From a virus: a DNA stretch of 25,331 nt. A program made the position numbers and the translations under genes. Under the pieces are notes generated by a model. The model was not told where the DNA came from. It worked only from the letters and a program-made list of their open reading frames with translations, and made no database searches. The stretch's first letter is position 1. Every line of letters begins with the position of its first letter. This document shows positions 1 through 6,379 of the stretch, one piece after another. The stretch spans positions 1 to 25,331 of IMG/VR virus record IMGVR_UViG_3300043570_002420; one strand, written 5' to 3'.

Positions 1-92
1 ACCTCAGTTCCACCAAATGATCTAGCTCTTTGATTTTCTGTACAAGATGCTAGTGAAATAGCTGCGATAGCTATAATGAATAATTTTTTCAT
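1..92 (-). CDS. Small lipoprotein, 3' end cut by window edge
   Basis: The first 30 codons of a minus-strand gene run off the window edge. The product starts MKKLFIIAIAAISLASC: two lysines, a hydrophobic stretch and a lipobox (LASC), so it should be exported, lipidated on Cys17 and anchored in a membrane. The mature part begins CTENQRARSFGGTE, an N-terminus I associate with small phage lipoproteins of unknown function; that is from memory. The start follows an A-rich leader and a recurrent promoter cassette. Function is unknown. Confidence 0.75.
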   Translation of the reverse strand, partial: MKKLFIIAIAAISLASCTENQRARSFGGTE

Positions 93-108
93 TTTTAATT
101 GTTTTTAA

Positions 109-174
109 TTGTTATAGGGTAAATATACATATAATTTTCGACATAAAAAAATATATTTTAATAAAGTTACGAAC
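109..174 (-). promoter_or_regulatory. Promoter cassette, 37-base spacing, no hairpin
   Basis: On the minus strand: the TGTTCGTAAC box (core 166-174), 37 bases, then GTATATTTAC (core 122-128), CCTATAAC and an A-rich leader before the lipoprotein start at 92. The TAA of the box is also the stop codon of the upstream 47-aa gene. Promoter role is inferred from recurrence before starts; the TATATTTAC core resembles the Bacteroidota -7 element (TAnnTTTG). Confidence 0.6.
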
Positions 175-310
175 AATCTTTCTTTTTATGTTTGTCTTTA
201 CGAAAATACTTCTTTTTATTACGATAAGGCGCAGGCACTTTAAGAGCATCAAACCATTCCTGTAATGTTATGTTAATTTTTTCTAATTTGATTTTTTTAG
301 TCTCTTTCAT
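167..310 (-). CDS. Small basic protein, unknown
   Basis: A 47-aa protein starting MKETKKIKLEKINITLQEWF and ending in a very basic tail (KKKYFRKDKHKKKDCS). It has a typical start context: an A-rich leader directly downstream of a promoter cassette. The basic tail could bind nucleic acid, but no family is recognised. Its last codons TGT TCG TAA form the conserved box of the next cassette, so coding and regulatory sequence overlap. Confidence 0.6.
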   Translation of the reverse strand: MKETKKIKLEKINITLQEWFDALKVPAPYRNKKKYFRKDKHKKKDCS

Positions 311-321
311 GATCTACTGTT

Positions 322-399
322 TTAATTATAAGGCTAATATACTAAAAAAAGCCCAAACTAAAAAATCTGGGCTTAACTATTTTTAAAAAAGTTACGAAC
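322..399 (-). promoter_or_regulatory. Promoter cassette, 48-base spacing, with hairpin
   Basis: Minus strand: TGTTCGTAAC box (391-399), 48 bases containing a terminator hairpin, GTATATTAGC (core 336-342), then CTTATAATTAAAAC leading to the 47-aa gene start at 310. Upstream is tRNA-Ala, not a protein gene, so the box does not depend on an overlapping stop codon. Confidence 0.6.
351..373 (-). terminator. Hairpin terminator inside cassette
   Basis: Stem GCCCA / TGGGC with an AT-rich loop, followed on the minus strand by a run of seven T. It lies between the conserved box and the promoter core and would stop read-through from tRNA-Ala. Confidence 0.65.
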
Positions 400-414
400 A
401 ATTGCATATTAAAC

Positions 415-441
415 CAAAAAGACCCATCGAATGATGAGTCT
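415..441 (-). terminator. Terminator after tRNA-Ala
   Basis: Nine-base stem AGACTCATC / GATGGGTCT (one G-U pair) with loop ATTC, followed by T's on the minus strand, starting eight bases beyond the tRNA-Ala 3' end. Confidence 0.6.
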
Positions 442-448
442 TCTTTAG

Positions 449-522
449 TGGAGGTGACAGGAATCGAACCTGCGACCCTCTGCGTGCAAGGCAGATGCTC
501 TAGCCAACTGAGCTACACCCCC
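449..522 (-). tRNA. tRNA-Ala (anticodon TGC)
   Basis: Full cloverleaf: acceptor GGGGGTG / CACCTCC (one G-U), D stem GCTC/GAGC, anticodon stem TCTGC/GCAGA with loop CTTGCAC, T arm with loop TTCGATT. Discriminator A; the 3' CCA is not encoded. It stands alone, over 20 kb from the main tRNA array, with its own terminator. The TGC anticodon reads GCA and, by wobble, other Ala codons. Confidence 0.95.
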
Positions 523-523
523 G

Positions 524-745
524 CGATACTTATATATCGTATTAATTTTAGCGATGTGAGAAACTAGCCTATTCCATTTAAAACTCATATCACTTCGGGA
601 TCTAACCGCTCTAATCTCAAGTTCAGTATCAGAACCATTCTGGTATGTGTTGATTAGTAACCTTTATCGTATATATGGTGTCCACCACTTTAGCATCAGA
701 GTGAATAAGTCTTAATGCCTACTCGAACAGTTTTTTAAGGTTTAA
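524..745 (-). ncRNA. Structured spacer RNA upstream of tRNA-Ala (candidate)
   Basis: About 200 bases with no credible gene. On the minus strand I see nested complementary segments: CTAATC/GATTAG enclosing hairpin CAGAA-TGG-TTCTG, an eight-pair helix GATATGAG/CTCACATC (one G-U), CACT/AGTG, and hairpin CGATA/TATCG just before the tRNA. Base composition is less AT-biased than ordinary intergenic sequence here. It is probably co-transcribed with tRNA-Ala. Best guess: a stable non-tRNA RNA like the spacer RNAs in the main array. No family is recognised. Confidence 0.35.
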
Positions 746-919
746 TTAGGCGTTGTTTTTCTCAGATACTTCTGTTCTAACAACTTGCGCTAAGTTTTTG
801 ATCTCTTGCATAGCTTTACGAACTCTTGTTCCAGCTGCTTTGTTTCCGTTTTCAAAGAATTTTGTTGCGTCAGCTTGAACTGCGTTTAATACTTCTTGAA
901 TTTGTGCTAATGTTTCCAT
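746..919 (-). CDS. Histone H1-like protein (Hc1 type)
   Basis: A 57-aa protein starting METLAQIQEVLNAVQADATK and containing FFENGNKAAGTRVRKAMQEI, then KNLAQVVRTEV. This is the core of the short histone H1-like (Hc1-related) proteins found across Bacteroidota, which end in or near a similar helix and bind DNA. Length is normal for the short form; the long Lys/Ala tail of chlamydial Hc1 is absent. It lies just before the structured region and tRNA-Ala on the same strand. A role in host or phage nucleoid packaging is inferred. Codon use is slightly less AT-rich than that of its neighbours. Confidence 0.85.
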   Translation of the reverse strand: METLAQIQEVLNAVQADATKFFENGNKAAGTRVRKAMQEIKNLAQVVRTEVSEKNNA

Positions 920-989
920 GTTTTATATTTGTTTTATTTATTATATATGTTATACTGGGCTGTTCTGGTTTGTTTCAATAGTGTATGAA
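920..989 (-). other. Intergenic leader of the H1-like gene
   Basis: Seventy AT-rich bases. On the minus strand it reads TATAATAAATAAAAC shortly before the ATG, an A-rich leader without Shine-Dalgarno sequence. No cassette box and no hairpin seen. Confidence 0.4.
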
Positions 990-1151
990 TTAATCTTCTT
1001 CTAATAGTCCTATCCACAATGCAACATATATCCAGAAGGTATATGGTATAAGTAGGAATATTAATCGCCATGCTATAGCTGATGTTCCGGTCGCTTTAGC
1101 AATACCACCGCAGACACCTCCAAGGTAACTGTTTGTTTTACTTCTTCTCAA
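990..1151 (-). CDS. PspC-domain-like small membrane protein
   Basis: A 53-aa reading frame with YLGGVCGGIAKATG followed by AWRLIFLLIPYTFWIYVALW. The GVCGGIA motif plus one following TM helix is the signature of the PspC domain (phage-shock protein C family), normally about 60 aa. No ATG fits: the frame opens just after a stop, and TTG at 1151 is the best start, inside the end of the preceding gene. The start is therefore uncertain. A role in envelope stress or membrane interaction is inferred only from the family. Confidence 0.65.
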   Translation of the reverse strand: MRRSKTNSYLGGVCGGIAKATGTSAIAWRLIFLLIPYTFWIYVALWIGLLEED

Positions 1152-1287
1152 TTTTATCTTTTTTTATTATGTTACCGTTTTCGTCCACTTCTGGTGCCTT
1201 ATACATATGATATGCAATAAAGCATCCTGTTATCAATAAGTAACCAATGATTACTTCTACTGTATTGTTTTGTATTAATCCCACCAT
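1138..1287 (-). CDS. Single-TM small protein
   Basis: A 49-aa protein MVGLIQNNTVEV, then a TM helix (about residues 11-27, IIGYLLITGCFIAYHMY) and a charged tail ending KKDKIEKK. Its start overlaps the last 13 bases of the upstream gene and its end overlaps the PspC-like gene, so the three look translationally coupled. The charge pattern predicts the C-terminus in the cytoplasm. Function is unknown. Confidence 0.6.
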   Translation of the reverse strand: MVGLIQNNTVEVIIGYLLITGCFIAYHMYKAPEVDENGNIIKKDKIEKK

Positions 1288-1910
1288 CTTTGAATATTTT
1301 CTTCCATTAACTTAAATAACAATTTGCTTGCTCTATTATGGTTGATGTGCCCAATATTCATTGCAATAACTTGTTTGTCATCTTCACGACCATCACGACC
1401 AAATGGACCTTCACCTGCTAAAACTCTTTTATAGATCAATGGATATTTCTTAAAGAAATCATCAAAATTCTCTTCTAATAAACGAGATTCCCATGAGCTA
1501 TAACCTTCTTTTCCTGGCACGTCTTCAAACCAATGTTTTGTTTTATGATAATCAGAGTATTCTGAGCTGTAAAAATCATCATCAATTAGTTTCATTAATC
1601 GAACGCATGTCATCATAATTTCAGCATCTCTTTGAGCTCTTGTGTGAATATCGCGGGCTCCAATATATTTTGATTGAGCTTTGATTTTGTGCATCATGAT
1701 TTCAAAGATATAGTGAGAATCCCAATTACGATCTTTCCAAATGATAGGAAACCAATAAATTATATTCTTAACTCCGGTTTTGAACATCTTAGGGTAATAC
1801 TTACCTTCATGATCCCACCAAAGTGGTATAAACCTAAGCTTTCTCACTATCCATGGTTTTTTGGATCTCTCTTCTTCCCATTGGTCGAATACGTCTAATT
1901 CTGGTTCCAT
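1275..1910 (-). CDS. Conserved phage protein, unknown
   Basis: A 211-aa soluble protein, rich in Trp, Lys and Asp, e.g. PWIVRKLRFIPLWWDHEGKY near the N-terminus and the segment AGEGPFGRDGREDD near residue 170. The ATG at 1910 follows an A-rich leader. It resembles a hypothetical protein I have seen in large phages, but I cannot name a domain. It heads a coupled set with the two small membrane proteins downstream. Nothing supports an enzymatic assignment. Confidence 0.8.
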   Translation of the reverse strand: MEPELDVFDQWEEERSKKPWIVRKLRFIPLWWDHEGKYYPKMFKTGVKNIIYWFPIIWKDRNWDSHYIFEIMMHKIKAQSKYIGARDIHTRAQRDAEIMMTCVRLMKLIDDDFYSSEYSDYHKTKHWFEDVPGKEGYSSWESRLLEENFDDFFKKYPLIYKRVLAGEGPFGRDGREDDKQVIAMNIGHINHNRASKLLFKLMEENIQRWWD

Positions 1911-1928
1911 CTTATTTATATTTAAATT

Positions 1929-2660
1929 TTAATTAATGTTTATGATAAAATCAAAGTCTTTTGAATATTTCTTTTTAAGTTCATTCAAGATTATCTGAGT
2001 ATATATTTTAGCACCTTCTGGTGTAGTATGTGACTTATCAGTTGGTGAATAAAAGTCTTTTGCTTTATCTTGTCCAATCTCTTCTAAAAACACTGACAGT
2101 ATTTCATTTGTATCTAGAAAACCAACTTTAGTTTCATTTGCAATGTCTTCCATAATTCTAGCATATTCTATTGAATAAGTTCTTTTATGGTGACCATCTT
2201 CCCATGTATTTCTTGGTATTTGACTTAAAAAATATAGTTTTGCGCCTTTGTCTTTTACCATTTGAGCTAGTCTTCTTAGATATTCGCCAAATGTATATAC
2301 CGTATACTCAACTTTATAATGTTCATCATAGACTATTTCAAATCTATCATCTTTTCCGGGTAATGATCCTCTTGCACCAAATCCACCAAAATCTGTTCTT
2401 GATAATGGTGATCTTTCTAATGTACCAAAAGATGCTAACAATATATCGTTTTCTTTAAGATTAGATACTATCAAATCTAAGATCTTAGCCTTGCGATTAA
2501 AGAAATCACGAATACCCCAACCAATCATACATTTATTTTCACTAATACATTTAGTGGTATCTAGATATTCATTGACATATTCTGCCCAACCTATCGTATC
2601 ATCACTGCAATCTTTTAGTCTGGCACCAGATGTTGAATCTCCTATAACTACCAGTTTCAT
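1929..2660 (-). CDS. SGNH/GDSL-type hydrolase (RGAE-like), altered block III
   Basis: A 243-aa protein. Block I is VIGDSTSG with Ser9 as nucleophile; block V is DKSHTTPEGA with Asp208 and His211, the D-x-x-H of the triad. The layout resembles rhamnogalacturonan acetylesterases (GDST... GHND... DxxH). Block III here reads FGTLE at 78-82 where that family has FGHND, so the oxyanion-hole Asn is replaced by Leu. It may be an O-acetylesterase acting on a host polysaccharide or on a carbohydrate made by the phage's own glycosyltransferases, or a derivative with changed chemistry. No signal peptide is present. Confidence 0.75.
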   Translation of the reverse strand: MKLVVIGDSTSGARLKDCSDDTIGWAEYVNEYLDTTKCISENKCMIGWGIRDFFNRKAKILDLIVSNLKENDILLASFGTLERSPLSRTDFGGFGARGSLPGKDDRFEIVYDEHYKVEYTVYTFGEYLRRLAQMVKDKGAKLYFLSQIPRNTWEDGHHKRTYSIEYARIMEDIANETKVGFLDTNEILSVFLEEIGQDKAKDFYSPTDKSHTTPEGAKIYTQIILNELKKKYSKDFDFIININ

Positions 2661-2665
2661 ATTGA

Positions 2666-3040
2666 TTATTTTGTTTTATGATTTTCTTCTAAATATTCAT
2701 ATAATGATTCAAATGAATAACATATTGGATTACCTTCTTTGTCGTGTGCTCCGAATCTAACTTCACCGCTTTTGTGTTCAAGTTCCATGTTACCCTCTTC
2801 GTTTATTTTATATGAATCAGATGTTGACCAATCTTTTTGACCATATTCACTGTCATGACAAAACCAACTAAACCAATCGTAACCCTCTTCGCCATATATT
2901 TCTTTGATCAATTCTGAAATAATCTCATGATATGGATCAACAAAATTAATTAGATCTACACCATTCGTATATAATGCGTTAATGGTTCTGTCTTCTTTTT
3001 GAAGGCTTAGAATTACTTTTAAAAATCTTTCGTATGTCAT
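2666..3040 (-). CDS. Conserved phage protein, unknown
   Basis: A 124-aa acidic protein. It starts MTYERFLKVILSLQKEDRTI and contains GVDLINF and GEEGYDWFSWFCHDSEYGQ, ending in FESLYEYLEENHKTK. This pattern (GVDLxNF, then EGxDWxxWFxxExxFG, then a terminal LxxYL) recurs in many phages of diverse hosts with no known function. It overlaps the upstream gene by four bases. Confidence 0.8.
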   Translation of the reverse strand: MTYERFLKVILSLQKEDRTINALYTNGVDLINFVDPYHEIISELIKEIYGEEGYDWFSWFCHDSEYGQKDWSTSDSYKINEEGNMELEHKSGEVRFGAHDKEGNPICYSFESLYEYLEENHKTK

Positions 3041-3252
3041 TTGTTGTCAAATTTTTCATGGTCAATTTTACCAGTTAATTGATATGCTTGCCATAAACTA
3101 GATACTGCATCATCTATATGTTTGCCAATCTCAGATTCTATTTTTGCGACTGGATGTTGCTGTAAATGATCGTCAGCCATACACATTATAACATGTAATC
3201 TGTCTAACATTTCGTGATAATGAAACTTATCTAATTTAGGTTTGGTACTCAT
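3037..3252 (-). CDS. Small helical protein, unknown
   Basis: A 71-aa protein, predicted mostly helical, with His/Met-rich segment YHEMLDRLHVIMCMADDHLQQH. It is packed between neighbours with a four-base overlap downstream. No family recognised. Confidence 0.65.
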   Translation of the reverse strand: MSTKPKLDKFHYHEMLDRLHVIMCMADDHLQQHPVAKIESEIGKHIDDAVSSLWQAYQLTGKIDHEKFDNK

Positions 3253-3255
3253 TAA

Positions 3256-3456
3256 TTATATATTTCTAGACAAAATACTAACCTCTTCCTCTTTTACTAG
3301 TTCCTCAATATCACTCCAACATAATTGAATTTCATGTGATTCTGGACTGCCTTCTTCGATTTCATCAATACATAACTGAACTAATGATTTTACCTCTTCT
3401 TTAAGTTGAGGATATTTGGTCATAACCAAATTTGCGAATTCTATTAAATTTGTCAT
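3256..3456 (-). CDS. Small acidic protein, unknown
   Basis: A 66-aa very acidic, probably helical protein (EVKSLVQLCIDEIEEGSPES in the middle). Its start overlaps the end of the upstream gene by four bases, indicating coupling. No family recognised. Confidence 0.65.
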   Translation of the reverse strand: MTNLIEFANLVMTKYPQLKEEVKSLVQLCIDEIEEGSPESHEIQLCWSDIEELVKEEEVSILSRNI

Positions 3457-3881
3457 TTTTTTGTTTTTAAATTAATGTTTGCAATAATATTATCTAGTGA
3501 ATGTGTAACGTTTTCCATGATCTCATCTTCCATTTCTAACCTTATTCCATTTAATTTTAAATCGAAAAAGTTTTTTAATTTAATATTGTGTGAGCCATAA
3601 AATGATATATCGTAACTATAAACATGATTTACAATTTTAAGACTTGATTCGTCTATAATTATAAAGTAATCACCGTTTTTAACATATCTTCTGTCTAAAT
3701 ATGGACCTGAATATAATAATTCTGAATCCGGATCATTTAAGAGTCTCATACAAATTGTTCTTGCCTTTTGTTGAGTAGGATCTAATTTTCTACTAGAATA
3801 TGCAACAGGATCAAAAGTTTTCTTAACTTTGATTTTTGCTTTTACAAAAGCTCTTTTGAAATAATGGAGTATACGTTTCAT
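3453..3881 (-). CDS. Unknown 142-aa protein
   Basis: A basic N-terminus (MKRILHYFKRAFVKAKIKVKK) is followed by a region predicted as alternating beta strands (YFIIIDESSLKIVNHVYSYD) and a helical C-terminus. The strong positive charge at the N-terminus suggests nucleic-acid or membrane contact. No domain recognised. Confidence 0.7.
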   Translation of the reverse strand: MKRILHYFKRAFVKAKIKVKKTFDPVAYSSRKLDPTQQKARTICMRLLNDPDSELLYSGPYLDRRYVKNGDYFIIIDESSLKIVNHVYSYDISFYGSHNIKLKNFFDLKLNGIRLEMEDEIMENVTHSLDNIIANINLKTKK

Positions 3882-3887
3882 TTTTTC

Positions 3888-4148
3888 TTAGTTTAGTTCC
3901 TCAATAATAAGTTCACTTTCGTGAGCACTTTGTATACTTAAACCATATTCATTAAAGATGGCTTCAAACTGACTAGGATTCATTGCTATTTGAATAGCAG
4001 CATCTGAATGATCAGTACCAAGTTCAATTGCATCTTGTGGATCTATATTAATAAATCCTAAATAATTTTCATGGTTCTTATCGAATTGATAATCCTTTGA
4101 AATCATCTCGATGTATGCCCTTGTTGTAATTTTTGCTTGTTTAGCCAT
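3888..4148 (-). CDS. Unknown 86-aa protein
   Basis: A short acidic protein starting MAKQAKITTRAYIEMISKDY and ending HESELIIEELN. It follows an A-rich leader. No domain recognised; closely packed with its neighbours, so probably the same transcript. Confidence 0.65.
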   Translation of the reverse strand: MAKQAKITTRAYIEMISKDYQFDKNHENYLGFINIDPQDAIELGTDHSDAAIQIAMNPSQFEAIFNEYGLSIQSAHESELIIEELN

Positions 4149-4177
4149 CTTATTTTTTAGTTATACTGTTAAATTAA

Positions 4178-4810
4178 TTATTGTTTATCTTGTAATTTCT
4201 CTAATTCTTTCTCTAATCTTGAAATGCTACCCCAAATTGGATTTGCAGTTGGATCTATTGCTATGATTTGATCTCTCAATTCAGTTTGTCTACCTCGACT
4301 ATAAAATCTTTCTTCGATTGCAGATGCCAATTCTTGTAAATGATCTGGTGCCCAAATACTAATTCTTAAATCATAATTAGACCATTTGGTTTTCCAATCA
4401 ACAAACATAATACCACCTGTAAGTTTCTTTGATAGATTGTGTAGTCTGCGATTTCTAACTCTAACAATTGAATTATCACTACCAAATAAGTGCAAGAATC
4501 TTAAGAACCATCTTGGACACCATTTTGGTTTGGCTTCATAATCTAATGCAAGTACTAATGGAAATAATGCTTTATAATATACACTATCTTCTCGCCAAAC
4601 ACTAGTTCCTAAGTATCGATATTTCTCACCGAAATTCTTTGGAAAGAAAACAGCCCAAACATCTTTGAATCTAATGTTCATTGTGCCAATCATTCCTTTA
4701 GAACGACCTTTCCAAAATATCACGCAATACAATAACATTGTAGCAAAGTCTTTTGCTTTTTTGCTAAATGGTCTATTGTCTTTAAATTCAAATTTGCTTT
4801 TCTGTTTCAT
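4178..4810 (-). CDS. Conserved phage protein, unknown
   Basis: A 210-aa basic protein with segments KWCPRWFLRFLHLFGSDNS (about residues 94-112) and FVDWKTKWSNYDLRISIWAP (about 137-156), then a helical C-terminus. The DWKTKWSxYDLRIS stretch followed by a helix resembles a hypothetical protein of several phages, recalled without a name. Its neighbour is the metallophosphoesterase, with only five bases between them. Function unknown. Confidence 0.75.
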   Translation of the reverse strand: MKQKSKFEFKDNRPFSKKAKDFATMLLYCVIFWKGRSKGMIGTMNIRFKDVWAVFFPKNFGEKYRYLGTSVWREDSVYYKALFPLVLALDYEAKPKWCPRWFLRFLHLFGSDNSIVRVRNRRLHNLSKKLTGGIMFVDWKTKWSNYDLRISIWAPDHLQELASAIEERFYSRGRQTELRDQIIAIDPTANPIWGSISRLEKELEKLQDKQ

Positions 4811-4815
4811 GTTAA

Positions 4816-5523
4816 TTATATAAAAGTTATTTCATTAGTTTCAGGATCCCAATCAAACGTTACTGGCTTGTTTACATATTCATATCTTTCGTTTAAGATT
4901 GATGCGTTAAAGAAGTGAGTACCATTATGGAATTTGTAACCATATCCACCATGAATGTGTCCAAATACATGAATCTTAGGTGGTTGCTCGTCTACTTTTT
5001 CTCTAAGCAATTCACATCCTAAATGAGGCTCATTATATGGAGGTCCACTCATATCTAAATGATCTTGTGGTGGTCCATGTGTGATAAGAATATCTGTGTC
5101 TTTTGGAATTGCTTCCCATTTTGACATCAAACCTGGACCGCATCTTGGTAAATTAAATGCCCAACTATAAAATTCAGGTTGCCAAGGCGTACCATAAATA
5201 ACAATTTGTTGGTCATTTTCATCCCATAGATCTAATCGATTATCTTGAAGATAATCAATGTTCTTATAAGAAGTATAAATCTCACTTGCCATTTCTGGGT
5301 CAGTTTCAAAGATTCTATCGTGGTTTCCTGCAATAAAAACTTTATTGCTATATTGCTCTAATCCTTCAAACCATTTACAAAATTGGTTAATATCCACTGG
5401 ATTTCTACCAGAATTCATAATGTCTCCTGCGTGGATTAATAAGTCTCCACCTGGGAGATCTTTAGGATCGTAAGATAACTCATCATGCTTTGTGTGAGTA
5501 TCTGAAATTAATGTTATTCTCAT
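4816..5523 (-). CDS. Calcineurin-like metallophosphoesterase
   Basis: A 235-aa enzyme with the full metal-binding set: ISDTH (Asp8, His10), HAGDI (Asp34), GNHDR, THGPP and FGHIHGGYG. The order and length fit the MPPED1/2-like group, which hydrolyses phosphodiesters such as cyclic nucleotides in vitro. Cytoplasmic, binuclear metal centre. The substrate in the phage is unknown; nucleotide second messengers of host defence or nucleic-acid ends are possible. All catalytic motifs appear intact. Confidence 0.93.
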   Translation of the reverse strand: MRITLISDTHTKHDELSYDPKDLPGGDLLIHAGDIMNSGRNPVDINQFCKWFEGLEQYSNKVFIAGNHDRIFETDPEMASEIYTSYKNIDYLQDNRLDLWDENDQQIVIYGTPWQPEFYSWAFNLPRCGPGLMSKWEAIPKDTDILITHGPPQDHLDMSGPPYNEPHLGCELLREKVDEQPPKIHVFGHIHGGYGYKFHNGTHFFNASILNERYEYVNKPVTFDWDPETNEITFI

Positions 5524-5526
5524 ATG

Positions 5527-5691
5527 TTATTGTTCTAATCTTTCTTTGATTTGTTCTATACAATCCTCTATACTACTACCACATCCCATTGTTTCATCGC
5601 AATCTTCAGTATTATTAAACACATACTTAGATTCAGGGTGTGATGGCCAATAGTTTTCGTTTTCTTCGATAAGATAGTTCTTGTAGTTCAT
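5527..5691 (-). CDS. Small Cys-containing acidic protein
   Basis: A 54-aa protein starting MNYKNYLIEENENYWPSHPE and with three Cys (DCDETMGCGSSIEDC). Starts two bases after the upstream gene's end and stops four bases before the phosphoesterase start, which supports a real gene. The Cys spacing could bind a metal, but no known motif fits. Confidence 0.6.
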   Translation of the reverse strand: MNYKNYLIEENENYWPSHPESKYVFNNTEDCDETMGCGSSIEDCIEQIKERLEQ

Positions 5692-5692
5692 A

Positions 5693-6016
5693 TTATGATA
5701 CTTTAGATTTTAATGTAGATTCAACATGTGATATGAATTCTGTAGCACGAGACTTACTACCAACGTTCCATCTAGTTAATTGATTCATGGTATATTCTTG
5801 GTCATATGTTTTCCAATCATAAACCGTATAGATTTCTCCATTAAATTCAAAGATCCATTCAAAATTAACTTTACCGTCACCAGAATCTTCAGGTGTACAT
5901 GTAGGCTCTCCGAAGGCTTCACATAAATTACCGTAAGTTACATTGTCTAAATAACCACTTAATGATGTTCCTGAAGCATCAGCTTCTGATCTTGAAAGTT
6001 TTTTAAAATTTGTCAT
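5693..6016 (-). CDS. Conserved phage protein, unknown
   Basis: A 107-aa protein with YGNLCEAFGEPTCTPEDSGD, FEWIFEFNGEIYTVYDWK and a terminal WNVGSKS segment. The layout (Y..L...FG.P, then a beta-rich EW..F....Y.VYDWK, then W.VGG-like) is a recurring phage protein of unknown function. It is the first gene after a promoter cassette. Confidence 0.75.
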   Translation of the reverse strand: MTNFKKLSRSEADASGTSLSGYLDNVTYGNLCEAFGEPTCTPEDSGDGKVNFEWIFEFNGEIYTVYDWKTYDQEYTMNQLTRWNVGSKSRATEFISHVESTLKSKVS

Positions 6017-6028
6017 ATTGATTAGTGT

Positions 6029-6107
6029 TTTAATTATAAGGCTAATATACTAAAAAAAAGCCAAACAAAAAAATGTTTGGCTGATTATTTTTTAAAAAGT
6101 TACGAAC
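6029..6107 (-). promoter_or_regulatory. Promoter cassette, 48-base spacing, with hairpin
   Basis: Minus strand: TGTTCGTAAC box (6099-6107), 48 bases with hairpin, GTATATTAGC (core 6044-6050), CTTATAATTAAAAC, then the gene starting at 6016. The box encodes the last codons TGT TCG TAA of the upstream 92-aa gene. Confidence 0.65.
6059..6082 (-). terminator. Hairpin terminator inside cassette
   Basis: Perfect eight-base stem AGCCAAAC / GTTTGGCT with a T/A-rich loop, followed by a run of eight T on the minus strand. Confidence 0.75.
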
Positions 6108-6378
6108 ATTTGCAGATTTTGATGTTAATATCTTTAAGGAATTCATGTATTTTAAAAAGTGATGGTTTTGCGTTCTCGTGTTCTAATGTAAACCACCAAC
6201 CTTTACCTTCACTATCAGTGATACTTATAGTACCCGATATGAATTCATATACCCTTTCTACTGTAATATTCTGCATTACAGTTTGACCATATTGATCTTT
6301 AACATGAAGTGCATCATTGTCTTTAACTAATTTAAGACAATCTCCTTCGTAATTTATAAGTCCTATTGAATTTTTCAT
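6100..6378 (-). CDS. Unknown 92-aa protein
   Basis: Beta-rich protein starting MKNSIGLINYEGDCLKLVKD, with GWWFTLEHE in the middle and a short helical end IKICKCS. No domain recognised. The last three codons overlap the conserved promoter box, so the C-terminus Cys-Ser may be dictated by the regulatory element. Confidence 0.65.
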   Translation of the reverse strand: MKNSIGLINYEGDCLKLVKDNDALHVKDQYGQTVMQNITVERVYEFISGTISITDSEGKGWWFTLEHENAKPSLFKIHEFLKDINIKICKCS

Positions 6379-6379
6379 A

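Noticed and set aside
540-660. Frame on the minus strand with protein-like text (ELEIRAVRSRSDMSFKWN)
   Set aside because: No start codon, stops just upstream, crosses several complementary segments and runs into tRNA-Ala. Could be a gene remnant but I cannot support it.
1913-1920. T4-type late promoter TATAAATA before the 211-aa gene (also at 23303-23310 before the GT25-like gene)
   Set aside because: The elements sit only 2 and 9 bases from the start codons, leaving no room for a transcription start before the gene; they are probably AT-rich leader.
5038-5100. CRISPR-like repeats anywhere in the window
   Set aside because: I looked for regularly spaced direct repeats and found only the promoter cassettes, tRNA arms and the two hairpin copies; none forms a repeat-spacer array.
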